The notes under the pieces: generated by a model
What the model was told of the DNA's origin: nothing
What the model saw: only the letters and a program-made list of their open reading frames with translations
Database searches by the model: none
Part shown: positions 52,732-61,188 of the stretch, piece after piece
How positions within the stretch are numbered: the first letter of the stretch is position 1
How the letters are laid out: the number at the start of each line of letters is the position of its first letter
Position numbers and translations under genes: made by a program
Assembly: GCF_002797495.1 (NCBI RefSeq)
Contig: NZ_PGEZ01000001.1
Location: forward strand, 744,001 to 808,000
Length of the DNA stretch: 64,000 nucleotides
Reading direction: 5' to 3'
Source: Mumia flava
Lineage (GTDB): Bacteria; Actinomycetota; Actinomycetes; Propionibacteriales; Nocardioidaceae

Positions 52732-53498
52732 GCCCGGGGAGCCGCCAGCGGGTGACCGACCCGTCACGGCGACGCGTCCTCGGCCGCCGAGCGCAGCTGC
52801 TCGCCGCCGCCTCGGTCGCCTACAACCTCGTCGAGGCCGTGGTGGCGATCAGTGCCGGCCTGGTGGCCGGTTCGGTCGCGCTCGTGGGCTTCGGCTTGGA
52901 CTCGACCGTCGAGGTCAGCAGCGGCCTGATCATCCTCTGGCAGTTCCGCCACCCGATGCCGGAGGCCCGTGAAGACCGAGCGCTCCGACTGATGGCCCTG
53001 TCGTTCTTCGCGCTGGCCGGCTATGTGGCGTTCGAGTCGGTGCGTGCACTGCTCGTAGGTCACGAGCCCGACACCTCTCCCGTGGGCATCGGTCTGGCCG
53101 CCGCATCGCTGGTGATCATGCCGTTCCTCTCGTGGGCCCAGCGTCGGACGGGGCGGGCACTCGGCTCCGGCGCCGTCGTCGCCGACTCCACGCAGACGCT
53201 GCTGTGCACGTATCTGTCGGCCGTGCTCCTCGGTGGCCTGCTGCTGAATGCGACGCTGGGCTGGTCCTGGGCGGACCCGGTCGCGGCGCTCGTGATCGCG
53301 GCCGTCGCCGCCCGCGAGGGGTTCGAGGCCTGGCGCGGCGAGGCGTGCGCCTGCACGCCAGCCCCGCTCGGCCGTCCTGACCTCCGTGAGGATGCCCGCG
53401 GACAGGGCGTCGCCGACGACGGGTGTGCTGACGGGTGCTGTGCAGGCAACGACGCGAGCACCCCCGCCAGGGTCGACCTCAGCAAGTCCGGCCGCTGA
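52728..53498 (+). CDS. CDF-type heavy-metal efflux transporter with Cys-rich tail
   Basis: 256 residues. Cation-transporter signatures: SVALVGFGLDSTVEVSSG (helix 2 Asp), GSGAVVADSTQTLLCTYLS (helix 5 Asp) and SWADPVAALVIAAVAAREG. The C-terminal tail has clustered cysteines (GEACACTPAP, DDGCADGCCAGND) in place of the usual cytosolic CDF domain, probably a ligand site for soft metals. GTG 52728 overlaps the sensor stop (GTGA). Together they form a metal-responsive efflux pair. Confidence 0.87.
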   Translation: MSPGSRQRVTDPSRRRVLGRRAQLLAAASVAYNLVEAVVAISAGLVAGSVALVGFGLDSTVEVSSGLIILWQFRHPMPEAREDRALRLMALSFFALAGYVAFESVRALLVGHEPDTSPVGIGLAAASLVIMPFLSWAQRRTGRALGSGAVVADSTQTLLCTYLSAVLLGGLLLNATLGWSWADPVAALVIAAVAAREGFEAWRGEACACTPAPLGRPDLREDARGQGVADDGCADGCCAGNDASTPARVDLSKSGR

Positions 53499-53515
53499 GC
53501 ATCACGGGCTGCCAC

Positions 53516-54088
53516 TCAGCGCAGGTCGAGCCGCATCAGGACGCGCGGCATCCCGTTGCTCCGCGAGGTCGTGTCGGCGGCCTTGACGAACCCCGCGCGC
53601 TCGAACAGCGCACGGGTCCCGACGTAGGCCATCGTCAGATCGACCTTCGCGCCGGCGTTGTCGACCGGGTAGCCCTCGATCGCAGGGGCGCCTCTCTCGC
53701 GCGCGTGCGCCACCGCGCCGGCGACCAGGTCGTGCGCGATGCCCTGACCGCGGTGGCCCGGACGCACCCGGACGCACCACAGAGACCACACGTCGAGGTC
53801 GTCGACGTGCGGGATCTTGCGGTTGCGGGCGAAGCTGGTGTGCGCGCGCGGGTGGACCGCCGCCCATCCGACCACCTCGTCGCCGTCGTACGCGAGCACG
53901 CCCGGCGGCGGGTCCTCACCGAGGAGCTCGCGCACGCGCTCACCGCGCTCCGGGCCGGCGAGCGCGACGTTCTCCTTCGACGGCAGCCGGTAGCTCAGGC
54001 ACCAGCAGACGTTCGCGTCCGGTCGCTTGGGGCCGACCATCGTCGCGACGTCGTCGAACGACGTGGCCGGACGTACCTCGATACCCAT
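53516..54088 (-). CDS. GNAT-family N-acetyltransferase
   Basis: 190 residues from ATG 54088 (GTG 54094 is an alternative). The acetyl-CoA-binding motif is clear: WSLWCVRVRPGHRGQGIAHDLVAGAVAHARERGAPAIEGYPVD (V-x-x-x-x-R-G-x-G-I in RGQGIA). The N-terminal part (CWCLSYRLPSKENVALAGPERGERVRELL) is typical of a small actinobacterial subgroup with Trp-Cys-rich beginnings. Substrate unknown. Confidence 0.87.
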   Translation of the reverse strand: MGIEVRPATSFDDVATMVGPKRPDANVCWCLSYRLPSKENVALAGPERGERVRELLGEDPPPGVLAYDGDEVVGWAAVHPRAHTSFARNRKIPHVDDLDVWSLWCVRVRPGHRGQGIAHDLVAGAVAHARERGAPAIEGYPVDNAGAKVDLTMAYVGTRALFERAGFVKAADTTSRSNGMPRVLMRLDLR

Positions 54089-54125
54089 GCACACGACGCT
54101 AGCCCGGACGACTGACAGTGTCGGG

Positions 54126-55574
54126 TCACGCGGCTCCCGTACGGGTGGCCGCGCCCAGCCGGTCGCCGAGCAGACGGCCGAAGGTGATGGCGGGGGTGAG
54201 GAGCATCCCGGAGCAGAAGCTGTTGCCGCAGGTCGCCCCGGCGCCGATCACCTCGCCGACCGCGTACAGCCCGTCGATCGGCACGCCGTGCTCGGACCGG
54301 ACGCGCATCGCGTCGTCGACGTCGAGGCCCTGGAACGTGACGAGCGTGATCGCGTGGTTGCGGATCGCGTAGAACGGCGGCGTCGCGATCGGCGCCGGCA
54401 GGTGGCGCCGCCCGAAGCGAGGGTCGGTCCCCGCCGCCACCGCCTCGCCGTACTCCGCGACCGTGGCGACCAGCCCGTCGGCGTCGATCCCGGCCGCGAG
54501 CGCGAGCTCCGCCACCGAGCCAGCGGCGTGCACGCCGACGCGACGGTTCGCCATCGCCCGCACCTCGTCGGGCTCCTTGCCGACCACCAGCCGGCGGCGC
54601 GACCCGGACGCCTCGGTGAGCGCGGCCTCGTCGAAGACGGTCCAGAAGGTGCCGTCGTCGAGCCTGGCGAGCGCCCGCTCCTTCTCGTCGATCGACGGCT
54701 CGTCCTCGGCCACCCAGCGGCGGCCCCGCGCGTCCACGTAGATCTCGACCGGGGGCCGCTCGGCCGTGAGCAGCTGGCGGTCGGCCCAGTTCGCCCGCCC
54801 GGGGGTGGCCGCGTCCGGCAGCCCGCCGAACGACGGCAGGTGCATCCCCTGGCCCTGGAGGCGGGCGCCGGCGCTCAGGCCGAGGTGGATGCCGTCGCCG
54901 GTCGAGGTCCGCGAGGCCGCGGAGACCAGCGGGACGCCCTCGAGCTCGGCGAACAGCTCGGGCGACGCGCCGTAGCCGCCGGTGGCCAGCACCACCGCGG
55001 GCGCGCGCACCTCGACGTCGGCGCCGGCCCGGTCCGCCTCGACGCCGACCACCCGGCCGCCGGCGTCGGTGAGCAGGCCGACGACGGCCGCCCGCGTCCA
55101 CACCTCGACCCCGCCCGGTCGTGCGACGTGGTCGAGCTCGCGCTCCAGTACGGCGAGCAGCGACATCCCGGCGTCGACCCCGTAGTACGTCCGCGGCGTG
55201 CCGTACGGCTCGTGGCCGTGCACGATCCTCGGGGTCTCCGGCGCGAGATCCAGGCCGAGGTCGACGAGCCAGTCGACGGTCGCGGCGGCGTGGCGGACGA
55301 ACCGGTCGGCGAGGTCGCGCCGTGCGGTGCCGCGGCTGATCCGCGTCAGGTCGTCGAGGTGGTCCTGCGGGGTGTCGTCGATCCCTCGCTCGCGCTGGCG
55401 CCGAGTCCCGGCGGCGGCCAGATGGCCGCCGGTGAGGTGCAGGGTCCCGCCGATCCGGGTGTCCTTCTCCACCAGGACCACCCGGGCGCCGGCGCGGGCC
55501 GCGCGGACGGCGCAGGCGATCCCGGCCGCACCCGCGCCGACGACGACCACGTCCGCCGCAGTGACGGCGCTCAT
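54126..55574 (-). CDS. FAD-dependent oxidoreductase (fumarate reductase / 3-ketosteroid dehydrogenase-like flavoprotein)
   Basis: 482 residues. The N-terminal FAD motif VVVVGAGAAGIACAVRAARAGARVVLVEK, an internal PAVVLATGGYGASPELF, and the C-terminal GVPIDGLYAVGEVIGAGATCGNSFCSGMLLTPAI match the FAD-binding_2 family. Substrate-domain residues such as LPSFGGLPD and HAITLVTFQGLDVDDAM are present. Oxidation of a cyclic ketone or reduction of an enoate are both possible. ATG 55574 overlaps the VOC-protein stop (ATGA), so the two are coupled and probably act on one compound. Confidence 0.85.
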   Translation of the reverse strand: MSAVTAADVVVVGAGAAGIACAVRAARAGARVVLVEKDTRIGGTLHLTGGHLAAAGTRRQRERGIDDTPQDHLDDLTRISRGTARRDLADRFVRHAAATVDWLVDLGLDLAPETPRIVHGHEPYGTPRTYYGVDAGMSLLAVLERELDHVARPGGVEVWTRAAVVGLLTDAGGRVVGVEADRAGADVEVRAPAVVLATGGYGASPELFAELEGVPLVSAASRTSTGDGIHLGLSAGARLQGQGMHLPSFGGLPDAATPGRANWADRQLLTAERPPVEIYVDARGRRWVAEDEPSIDEKERALARLDDGTFWTVFDEAALTEASGSRRRLVVGKEPDEVRAMANRRVGVHAAGSVAELALAAGIDADGLVATVAEYGEAVAAGTDPRFGRRHLPAPIATPPFYAIRNHAITLVTFQGLDVDDAMRVRSEHGVPIDGLYAVGEVIGAGATCGNSFCSGMLLTPAITFGRLLGDRLGAATRTGAA

Positions 55575-56536
55575 GCGAGGCCTCCGACCACGACGTGGGG
55601 AACGCCGTGCGGCGGCCGGATGCGGGTGGCCCGGACGGCACCGACGCACGACAGGGCGAGGTCGACGACCGGCCCGCTGCGCGAGTCGCCCGCTCGCGTC
55701 CGAGCGTCGTCGGCGTCGCCCGCCACGACCAGGCCCACCAGCCCTCGTCGCGGCGCATCCCGGCGCCCGTGCGAGGACGGGCGGTCGGGTTGCAGCGTGC
55801 GCCCGGACGTCTCGTACGTCACGAGTCCGAGATACGGGTCGCGCGTCGCCGTGCCGACGTTGCGCGCGCGCAGCGTGACGGGCCCGGCCGACCCGACGAG
55901 CGCGGACAGCGACGGGCCGTCGATCGCGTACTCGTACACGACCTCCCAGCCGAGCACGTCGGCGTAGAAGGCGACCGACGGCTCGGCGTCGTCGACCGGC
56001 AGCGGCAGGCTCAGGACCTCGCTGGTGCGCCGGTCGGTGACCCGGACGAACGATGTGAAGAACGTCGGGTCGCCGGACAGCATCGCGACCCGGACCTCGT
56101 CCGGACCCGCGACGTGAGCCTCGCGCAGCGTGCCGCCCGGGAGGTCGTAGCGCGCGATCGCGCCGAGCCGGGCGTACCCGAGTCCGTGCGCGTGCCCCAG
56201 CGCGGCCTCGAGGTCGGGGGCGTAGACGTCGACGGCCTTCAGCAGGGACCGCTCCCGGGGGACGCCGGTCGGTCCCGGCTCGTCGCCGGACGGGCCGGAG
56301 CAGCACAGCAGCGCCCCGGTCGGTGTCCCGGGCGTCTCGAGCAGACGGAGGTCGACCGCGCCCGCGCCCGGCCCGACGAGCGCCGCGCCGGCGTCGGCGT
56401 CGAGCCGCCCCTCGCCGCGGACGTCCATGCCGACGACGTCCGCCAGGAAGCGGGTCTGCGCGTCGAGGTCGGCGACCGAGACCAGGGGACCGTAGATCCG
56501 GGCTCGTCGGCCCGACGCACCGGCCGGTACCGCCAT
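55571..56536 (-). CDS. Two-domain VOC (glyoxalase/extradiol-dioxygenase-fold) protein
   Basis: 321 residues with two VOC units: one from RRARIYGPLVSVADLDAQTRFLADVVGMD, the second from EVLSLPLPVDDAEPSVAFYADVLGWEV. The metal-ligand pattern is incomplete: few histidines at the expected positions, so an enzymatic metal site is uncertain. ATG 56536 has a strong Shine-Dalgarno (GGGAGGTG). It precedes and is coupled to the flavoprotein gene; a short divergent promoter with GGAAC-GGT-GTTCC at 56613-56625 separates it from the MDR gene. Confidence 0.8.
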   Translation of the reverse strand: MAVPAGASGRRARIYGPLVSVADLDAQTRFLADVVGMDVRGEGRLDADAGAALVGPGAGAVDLRLLETPGTPTGALLCCSGPSGDEPGPTGVPRERSLLKAVDVYAPDLEAALGHAHGLGYARLGAIARYDLPGGTLREAHVAGPDEVRVAMLSGDPTFFTSFVRVTDRRTSEVLSLPLPVDDAEPSVAFYADVLGWEVVYEYAIDGPSLSALVGSAGPVTLRARNVGTATRDPYLGLVTYETSGRTLQPDRPSSHGRRDAPRRGLVGLVVAGDADDARTRAGDSRSGPVVDLALSCVGAVRATRIRPPHGVPHVVVGGLA

Positions 56537-56665
56537 CGCACCTCCCGATGTCGTGACGACCCCCGCAGTGGACGGCACGCTAGCAGCCGCTGGACACCGG
56601 CGGAGGGAGTCTGGAACGGTGTTCCGCATCGTGGGCACCACCACCGCGCGACCGGGAGGACGACC

Positions 56666-57682
56666 GTGACGACCCCGACTTCCGTACGGGCGGTGGTGCT
56701 GCGCCGCCGCCCGGACGGGCTCCCCCGCACCGACGACGTCACCGTCACCGTGACCGACCTGCCCGAGCGGGGCGTCGAGGACGTCCTGCTCGGCGTCGCC
56801 GACCTCTCGCTGGACCCGTACCTGCGCTCCACGCTCGCCGGCACCCACCTCGACGACCCGGCAGTCGCGATCGGCGGCGTCGTCCCCGGCCGGTCGGTCG
56901 CCCGGGTCCTGGCATCGGACGACCCGACCGTCCCGGTCGGCACCTGGGTGGTCGCCGAGACCGGGTGGCGCAGCCACGCCGTCGTCCCGGCCCGTGCGGT
57001 CCGCCCGGTCTCGGTGCCCACGGGCGTACGACCGTCCGCGGCGCTCGGCGCGCTCGGCATGCCGGGCCTCACCGCCTACGCCGCGATCGAGCGACACCTG
57101 CGGCCGGGGCGCGGTGAGACGGTCGTCGTGTCCGCGGCCACGGGCGGGGTCGGAGCGGTCGCCGGGGCGCTGGCGCGGGCCCGCGGCGCACGCACGGTGG
57201 CGATCACGGGCTCGTCAGCCAAGGCCGACGACGCGCTCGGCCTCGGCTACGACGCCGCGGTCGTGCGCGGCGAGGACGGATGGACCGGCGCGCTGCGGCG
57301 CGCGTGCCCCGAGCGCGTCGACTGCTACCTGCACATGGGCGACCAGGCCACGCTCGACGGCGTGCTCGCGCAGCTCTCCCTCGGCGCGCGCGTGTCGCTG
57401 TGCGGCCTGATGGACCAGTACAACGGCGCGGGCCGTACGACCCTGCCGGCCGGCACGATCATGGCGGCGCGGGCGCAGGTGCACGGGATGGTCGTCCACG
57501 ACCACGGGGACCTCGAGCCCGCCTTCGTCGACGCGGTCGGAGCGCTGCTGCGGACGGGCGGCCTGCGCCTGCACGAGGAGCGCCATCGTGGCCTCGAGAG
57601 CGCCGGTGCGGCGTTCGCCCGGCTGATGGCGGGCCACAACCGCGGCAAGGTCGTCGTCGAAGTCGACCCGGACCCCCGCTGA
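56666..57682 (+). CDS. Zinc-independent MDR-family NADP-dependent oxidoreductase
   Basis: 338 residues. It belongs to the leukotriene-B4-dehydrogenase / quinone-reductase-like branch: LSLDPYLRSTLAG, GRSVARVLASDDPTVPVGTWV, ALGMPGLTAYAAIERHLRPGRGETVVVSAATGGVGAVAGALARARGARTV in outline (Rossmann), and C-terminal LMAGHNRGKVVVEV. No zinc ligands. GTG 56666 has a Shine-Dalgarno (GGGAGGA). Divergent from the VOC/flavoprotein pair, which could mean a shared pathway. Confidence 0.87.
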   Translation: MTTPTSVRAVVLRRRPDGLPRTDDVTVTVTDLPERGVEDVLLGVADLSLDPYLRSTLAGTHLDDPAVAIGGVVPGRSVARVLASDDPTVPVGTWVVAETGWRSHAVVPARAVRPVSVPTGVRPSAALGALGMPGLTAYAAIERHLRPGRGETVVVSAATGGVGAVAGALARARGARTVAITGSSAKADDALGLGYDAAVVRGEDGWTGALRRACPERVDCYLHMGDQATLDGVLAQLSLGARVSLCGLMDQYNGAGRTTLPAGTIMAARAQVHGMVVHDHGDLEPAFVDAVGALLRTGGLRLHEERHRGLESAGAAFARLMAGHNRGKVVVEVDPDPR

Positions 57683-57689
57683 CCCGGCG

Positions 57690-57709
57690 AACCTGCACGA
57701 AACCTGCAC
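57690..57709 (+). promoter_or_regulatory. Direct repeats for the response regulator
   Basis: AACCTGCAC occurs at 57690-57698 and again, as AACCTGCAC, from 57701, an 11-base period. OmpR/PhoB-type regulators bind tandem half-sites with about 10-11-base spacing. The pair lies 45 to 65 bases before the response-regulator start, so autoregulation is likely. Confidence 0.55.
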
Positions 57710-57754
57710 ACGTCGTCCGCACCCTCTGCAGCCCGACGCTCGTAGCCTTCCGGC

Positions 57755-58477
57755 ATGAGCACACGACAGCGGCGGGTCCTCGTCGTCGAGGACGACCCGG
57801 TGATCAACCAGGCCGTGGCCGACCGTCTCGCCACCGAGGGGTACGCCGTGGCGCGGGCCGCCGACGGCCCCGGCGCCGTGGCCGCCTTCGAGCGGGAGCC
57901 GGCCGACCTCGTGGTCCTCGACGTGATGCTCCCGGGCTTCGACGGGTACGAGGTGTGCCGGCGGATCCAGGCCGCGCAGCCCGTCCCGGTGCTGATGCTG
58001 ACCGCCCGGACCGAGGAGGCCGACATCCTGGTCGGGCTGGGCGTCGGCGCCGACGACTACCTGACCAAGCCGTTCCGGATGCGCGAGCTGGTGGCCCGGG
58101 TCGGCGCGCTGCTCCGACGGGTCGAGCGCGCCGCGGACCTCGCCGGACGTCGGCCGCTGGAGCTCGCGGGCCTGCGCCTCGACCTCGACGCCCGCCGCCT
58201 CTGGCGCGACGGGGACGAGGTGCGGCTGACGCCGACGGAGTTCGACCTCCTCGCCTGCCTCGCGTCGGCGCCCGGGACGGTGATCACCCGCGAGCGCCTG
58301 ATGGCGGAGGTCTGGGGCTGGCCCGGTGCCACCGGGACCCGCACGCTCGACAGCCACGTCCGCGGCCTGCGGGCGAAGGTCGGGTCGCAGCGGATCCGCA
58401 CCGTCCACGGCGTCGGCTACGCCCTCAGCACGGACGACGCGCGCACCGACGACCCGCGAACCGAGGACCCGGCATGA
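57755..58477 (+). CDS. OmpR/PhoB-family response regulator
   Basis: 240 residues. Receiver domain: acidic pair VVEDDPV, phospho-acceptor Asp56 in LVVLDVMLPGFDGY, Thr in LMLTARTEE and Lys in DDYLTKPF. C-terminal winged helix: LTPTEFDLLACLASAPGTVITRERLMAEVWGW and DSHVRGLRAKVG. The stop overlaps the kinase start (ATGA), so it pairs with the fused kinase next to it. Confidence 0.93.
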   Translation: MSTRQRRVLVVEDDPVINQAVADRLATEGYAVARAADGPGAVAAFEREPADLVVLDVMLPGFDGYEVCRRIQAAQPVPVLMLTARTEEADILVGLGVGADDYLTKPFRMRELVARVGALLRRVERAADLAGRRPLELAGLRLDLDARRLWRDGDEVRLTPTEFDLLACLASAPGTVITRERLMAEVWGWPGATGTRTLDSHVRGLRAKVGSQRIRTVHGVGYALSTDDARTDDPRTEDPA

Positions 58478-61068
58478 GCCGCGAACCGCTCGCCCCGGTG
58501 ACCTCGATCAAGGTCAAGCTCGGGCTCCTGGTGGTCGCGAGCGCGGCGGTGGCGGCCACGGTCGCCGTGGTCGGGGAGATCGGCGGCGTGCCGCTGTGGC
58601 TGAGCATCCCGGTCACGATCCTGCTCGCGCTCGCCGTCACCCAGCTGCTCGCGGTCGGGATGACCGCCCCGCTGCGGCAGATGACCGAGGCGGCCCGTCG
58701 GATGGCGACCGGCGACTACGCGGTCCGCGTCGCCGACGGCGGCGGCGACGAGGTCGGAGAGCTGGCACGCGCCTTCAACACGATGGCGCGCGACCTCGAC
58801 GCCGTCGACCGACAGCGCCGCGAGCTGGTCGCGAACGTCAGCCACGAGCTCCGCACCCCGCTCGCCGGGCTCTGCGCCGTCCTGGAGAACCTCGCCGACG
58901 GGGTCGGTCCCGCCGACCCCGCCGCCCTGCGGGTCGCGCTCGACCAGGCCGAGCGGCTCAGCGCGCTCGTCGAGGACCTGCTCGACCTCGCCCGCGTCGA
59001 CGCAGGGAAGGCTCCGCTGGACCCGGAGCGGGTGGCGCTGCGCACCCTGCTGGCCGACGCGGTGCGCGAGGCCGAGGGACTCGGCCGGCCCGTGTCGTAC
59101 GCCGTCGCGATCGACCCGACGGACCTGGAGGTGGAGGCGGACCCGGCCCGGCTCCACCAGCTGGTCGCCAACCTGCTGGACAACGCCTCCCGGCACAGCC
59201 CGGCCGGGGCGAGCGTCCGGGTGACGGCGCGCCGCCACGGCGCCCGGGTGCGCCTCGAGATCCTCGACTCCGGACCCGGCGTCGAGCAGCAGGACCGTGA
59301 CCGGGTCTTCGAGCCGTTCGGCACGCTGAGCGCGACCGAGGGCGGCGGCGGGACCGGCCTCGGGCTCGCGATCGCTCGCTGGGTCACCGACCTGCACGGC
59401 GGGACGATCGGCTTCGTCAACCCCGAGCCGGGCGAGCCGGGTGGCCGGGTCCGCGTCGAGCTGCCGCTGACCCAGGCGGACGGCGCACGCCGTACGCCCG
59501 CCGCCGACCCCGCGAACCGTCCTGTCAGCCCGCAGGAACGAACGAAGGAGATGCCCGTGCCCGCAGCCACGCCACCGCCGGCCGCGCCGACCCCGCCGTC
59601 GGCACCCGTCGACGTCGCGCCCCGGCCGATCCTCGACGACGTCTTCGGCGAGTTCTGGCCGGACCGGACCTCAGCCCGCCTCCCGATCCTCCTCGGAGCC
59701 CTCGCGGTCGGTGTGCTCGGCGGTCTCGTGCTCCCGTTCCACGACCTCGGGCTCGGCACGACACTCGTCCTCCTCGCCGCGGGCGCGGTGGTCCTGACCG
59801 CGAGCCGGCGCCGCACCGATCCGTACACGCTGGTCTGCGCCGGCTTGTGCGCGCTGCTCGCAGCCACCGCCTCGGTCCGCGCCGCCGAGTGGATCACGGT
59901 GCTCTGCCTGCTGGCCGGGGCAGCCCTGTGCGTCTCGGCGGTGACCGGCGCGCGCAGCCTGCTCGGCTTCGTCCTGTCGGGCCTGGCCTGGCCGCTCGCG
60001 GGGCTGCGCGGGGTCCCCTGGCTCGGACGGACGCTCGCGACGCTCACCGGCCTCGGCCGCGGCGCCGCGCTGCTGCGGACGGGAGTGCTGTCGATCCTGG
60101 CGCTGATCGTGTTCGGGGCTTTGTTCGCCTCGGCCGACGCCCTGCTCGCCGAGTGGATCGACGCCGTGATCCCGGACCTCACGATGGACACGTTCGTGCT
60201 CCGCGCCTTCGTCACCGTGGCGGTCGGCGGCGCGGTCCTCGCCGCGGCGTACGTCGCACTGAACCCGCCGCGCGTCGAGCGCGACGGCCGCCGGTCGCGA
60301 CCCGTCGCACAGCGGTACGAGTGGCTCGCACCGGTGCTCGTCGTGGACGCCGTCTTCGCCGCGTTCCTGCTGGCGCAGGCGACCGTCGTCTTCGGCGGTC
60401 ACGACTACCTGCTGCGCACGACCGGCATCACCTACGCCGACTACGTCCACCAGGGCTTCGGCCAGCTCACCGTCGCGACCGCCCTGACCCTGCTGGTCGT
60501 CGGTGTCGCCGCACGCAAGGCCCGCCGCGACAGCGCGGCGGACCGGGCGTGGCTGCGGGCAGCCCTCGGGCTGCTGTGCGTGCAGACGCTCGTCGTCGTG
60601 GCCTCGGCCCTGTACCGGATGGACGTGTACCAGGACGCGTACGGCTTCACCCGGCTGCGTCTGCTCGTCGACGTCTTCGAGGGCTGGCTCGGGGTGCTCG
60701 TGCTCGCCGTGCTGGCCGCGGGGGTCACGCTGCGTGGCGCGTGGCTGCCGCGGTTCGCGGTGATCACCGGCGTCGTCGCCCTCCTCGGCCTCGCCTCGAT
60801 CAACCCGGACGCGTGGGTGGCCGAGCGCAACCTGGACCGCTACGCGGACTCGGGCCGGGTCGACAGCCGCTACCTCAGCGACCTCTCCGCCGACGCCGTG
60901 CCCGTCCTCGACGACGCGCCGCCGCTGATCCGGCAGTGCGCGCTCGCCGGACGGGAGCCCGACACGGACAGCTGGCTGGAGTGGAACCTCGGGCGCGCCC
61001 GCGCCACCGACGCGCTGGAGTCGGATCCGGTCGAGCCGCCCGCTGCGGGCGCCTGCCCGTCGTACTGA
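58474..61068 (+). CDS. Sensor histidine kinase fused in frame to a DUF4173/DUF4153-type membrane domain
   Basis: 864 residues in one open frame. Residues 1-340 are a kinase: two helices (about 15-35, 44-64), HAMP, HisKA with His124 in NVSHELRTPL, and an ATPase domain with LLDNASRHSP and GGTGLGLAIARW. After a Pro/Ala-rich linker, residues about 375-864 are a multi-helix membrane domain of the DUF4173 kind (YEWLAPVLVVDAVFAAFLLAQ, DYVHQGFGQLTVATALTL). At the joint, AAGGAG followed 6 bases later by GTG 59557 (and ATG 59551) looks like an intact internal start, so the second part may also be made alone. The kinase start ATG 58474 overlaps the regulator stop. Confidence 0.85.
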   Translation: MSREPLAPVTSIKVKLGLLVVASAAVAATVAVVGEIGGVPLWLSIPVTILLALAVTQLLAVGMTAPLRQMTEAARRMATGDYAVRVADGGGDEVGELARAFNTMARDLDAVDRQRRELVANVSHELRTPLAGLCAVLENLADGVGPADPAALRVALDQAERLSALVEDLLDLARVDAGKAPLDPERVALRTLLADAVREAEGLGRPVSYAVAIDPTDLEVEADPARLHQLVANLLDNASRHSPAGASVRVTARRHGARVRLEILDSGPGVEQQDRDRVFEPFGTLSATEGGGGTGLGLAIARWVTDLHGGTIGFVNPEPGEPGGRVRVELPLTQADGARRTPAADPANRPVSPQERTKEMPVPAATPPPAAPTPPSAPVDVAPRPILDDVFGEFWPDRTSARLPILLGALAVGVLGGLVLPFHDLGLGTTLVLLAAGAVVLTASRRRTDPYTLVCAGLCALLAATASVRAAEWITVLCLLAGAALCVSAVTGARSLLGFVLSGLAWPLAGLRGVPWLGRTLATLTGLGRGAALLRTGVLSILALIVFGALFASADALLAEWIDAVIPDLTMDTFVLRAFVTVAVGGAVLAAAYVALNPPRVERDGRRSRPVAQRYEWLAPVLVVDAVFAAFLLAQATVVFGGHDYLLRTTGITYADYVHQGFGQLTVATALTLLVVGVAARKARRDSAADRAWLRAALGLLCVQTLVVVASALYRMDVYQDAYGFTRLRLLVDVFEGWLGVLVLAVLAAGVTLRGAWLPRFAVITGVVALLGLASINPDAWVAERNLDRYADSGRVDSRYLSDLSADAVPVLDDAPPLIRQCALAGREPDTDSWLEWNLGRARATDALESDPVEPPAAGACPSY

Positions 61069-61188
61069 CCGGCCCGACCCCCGGCCACGGACCGCTCCGA
61101 CCCGGCCGTCCGCGCTGAATTCGTGATGCGGACCACGCTCGGCGGGCCTATGGTCGGCCCGCAGAACGTCCACCACACCGGAGGAGCC

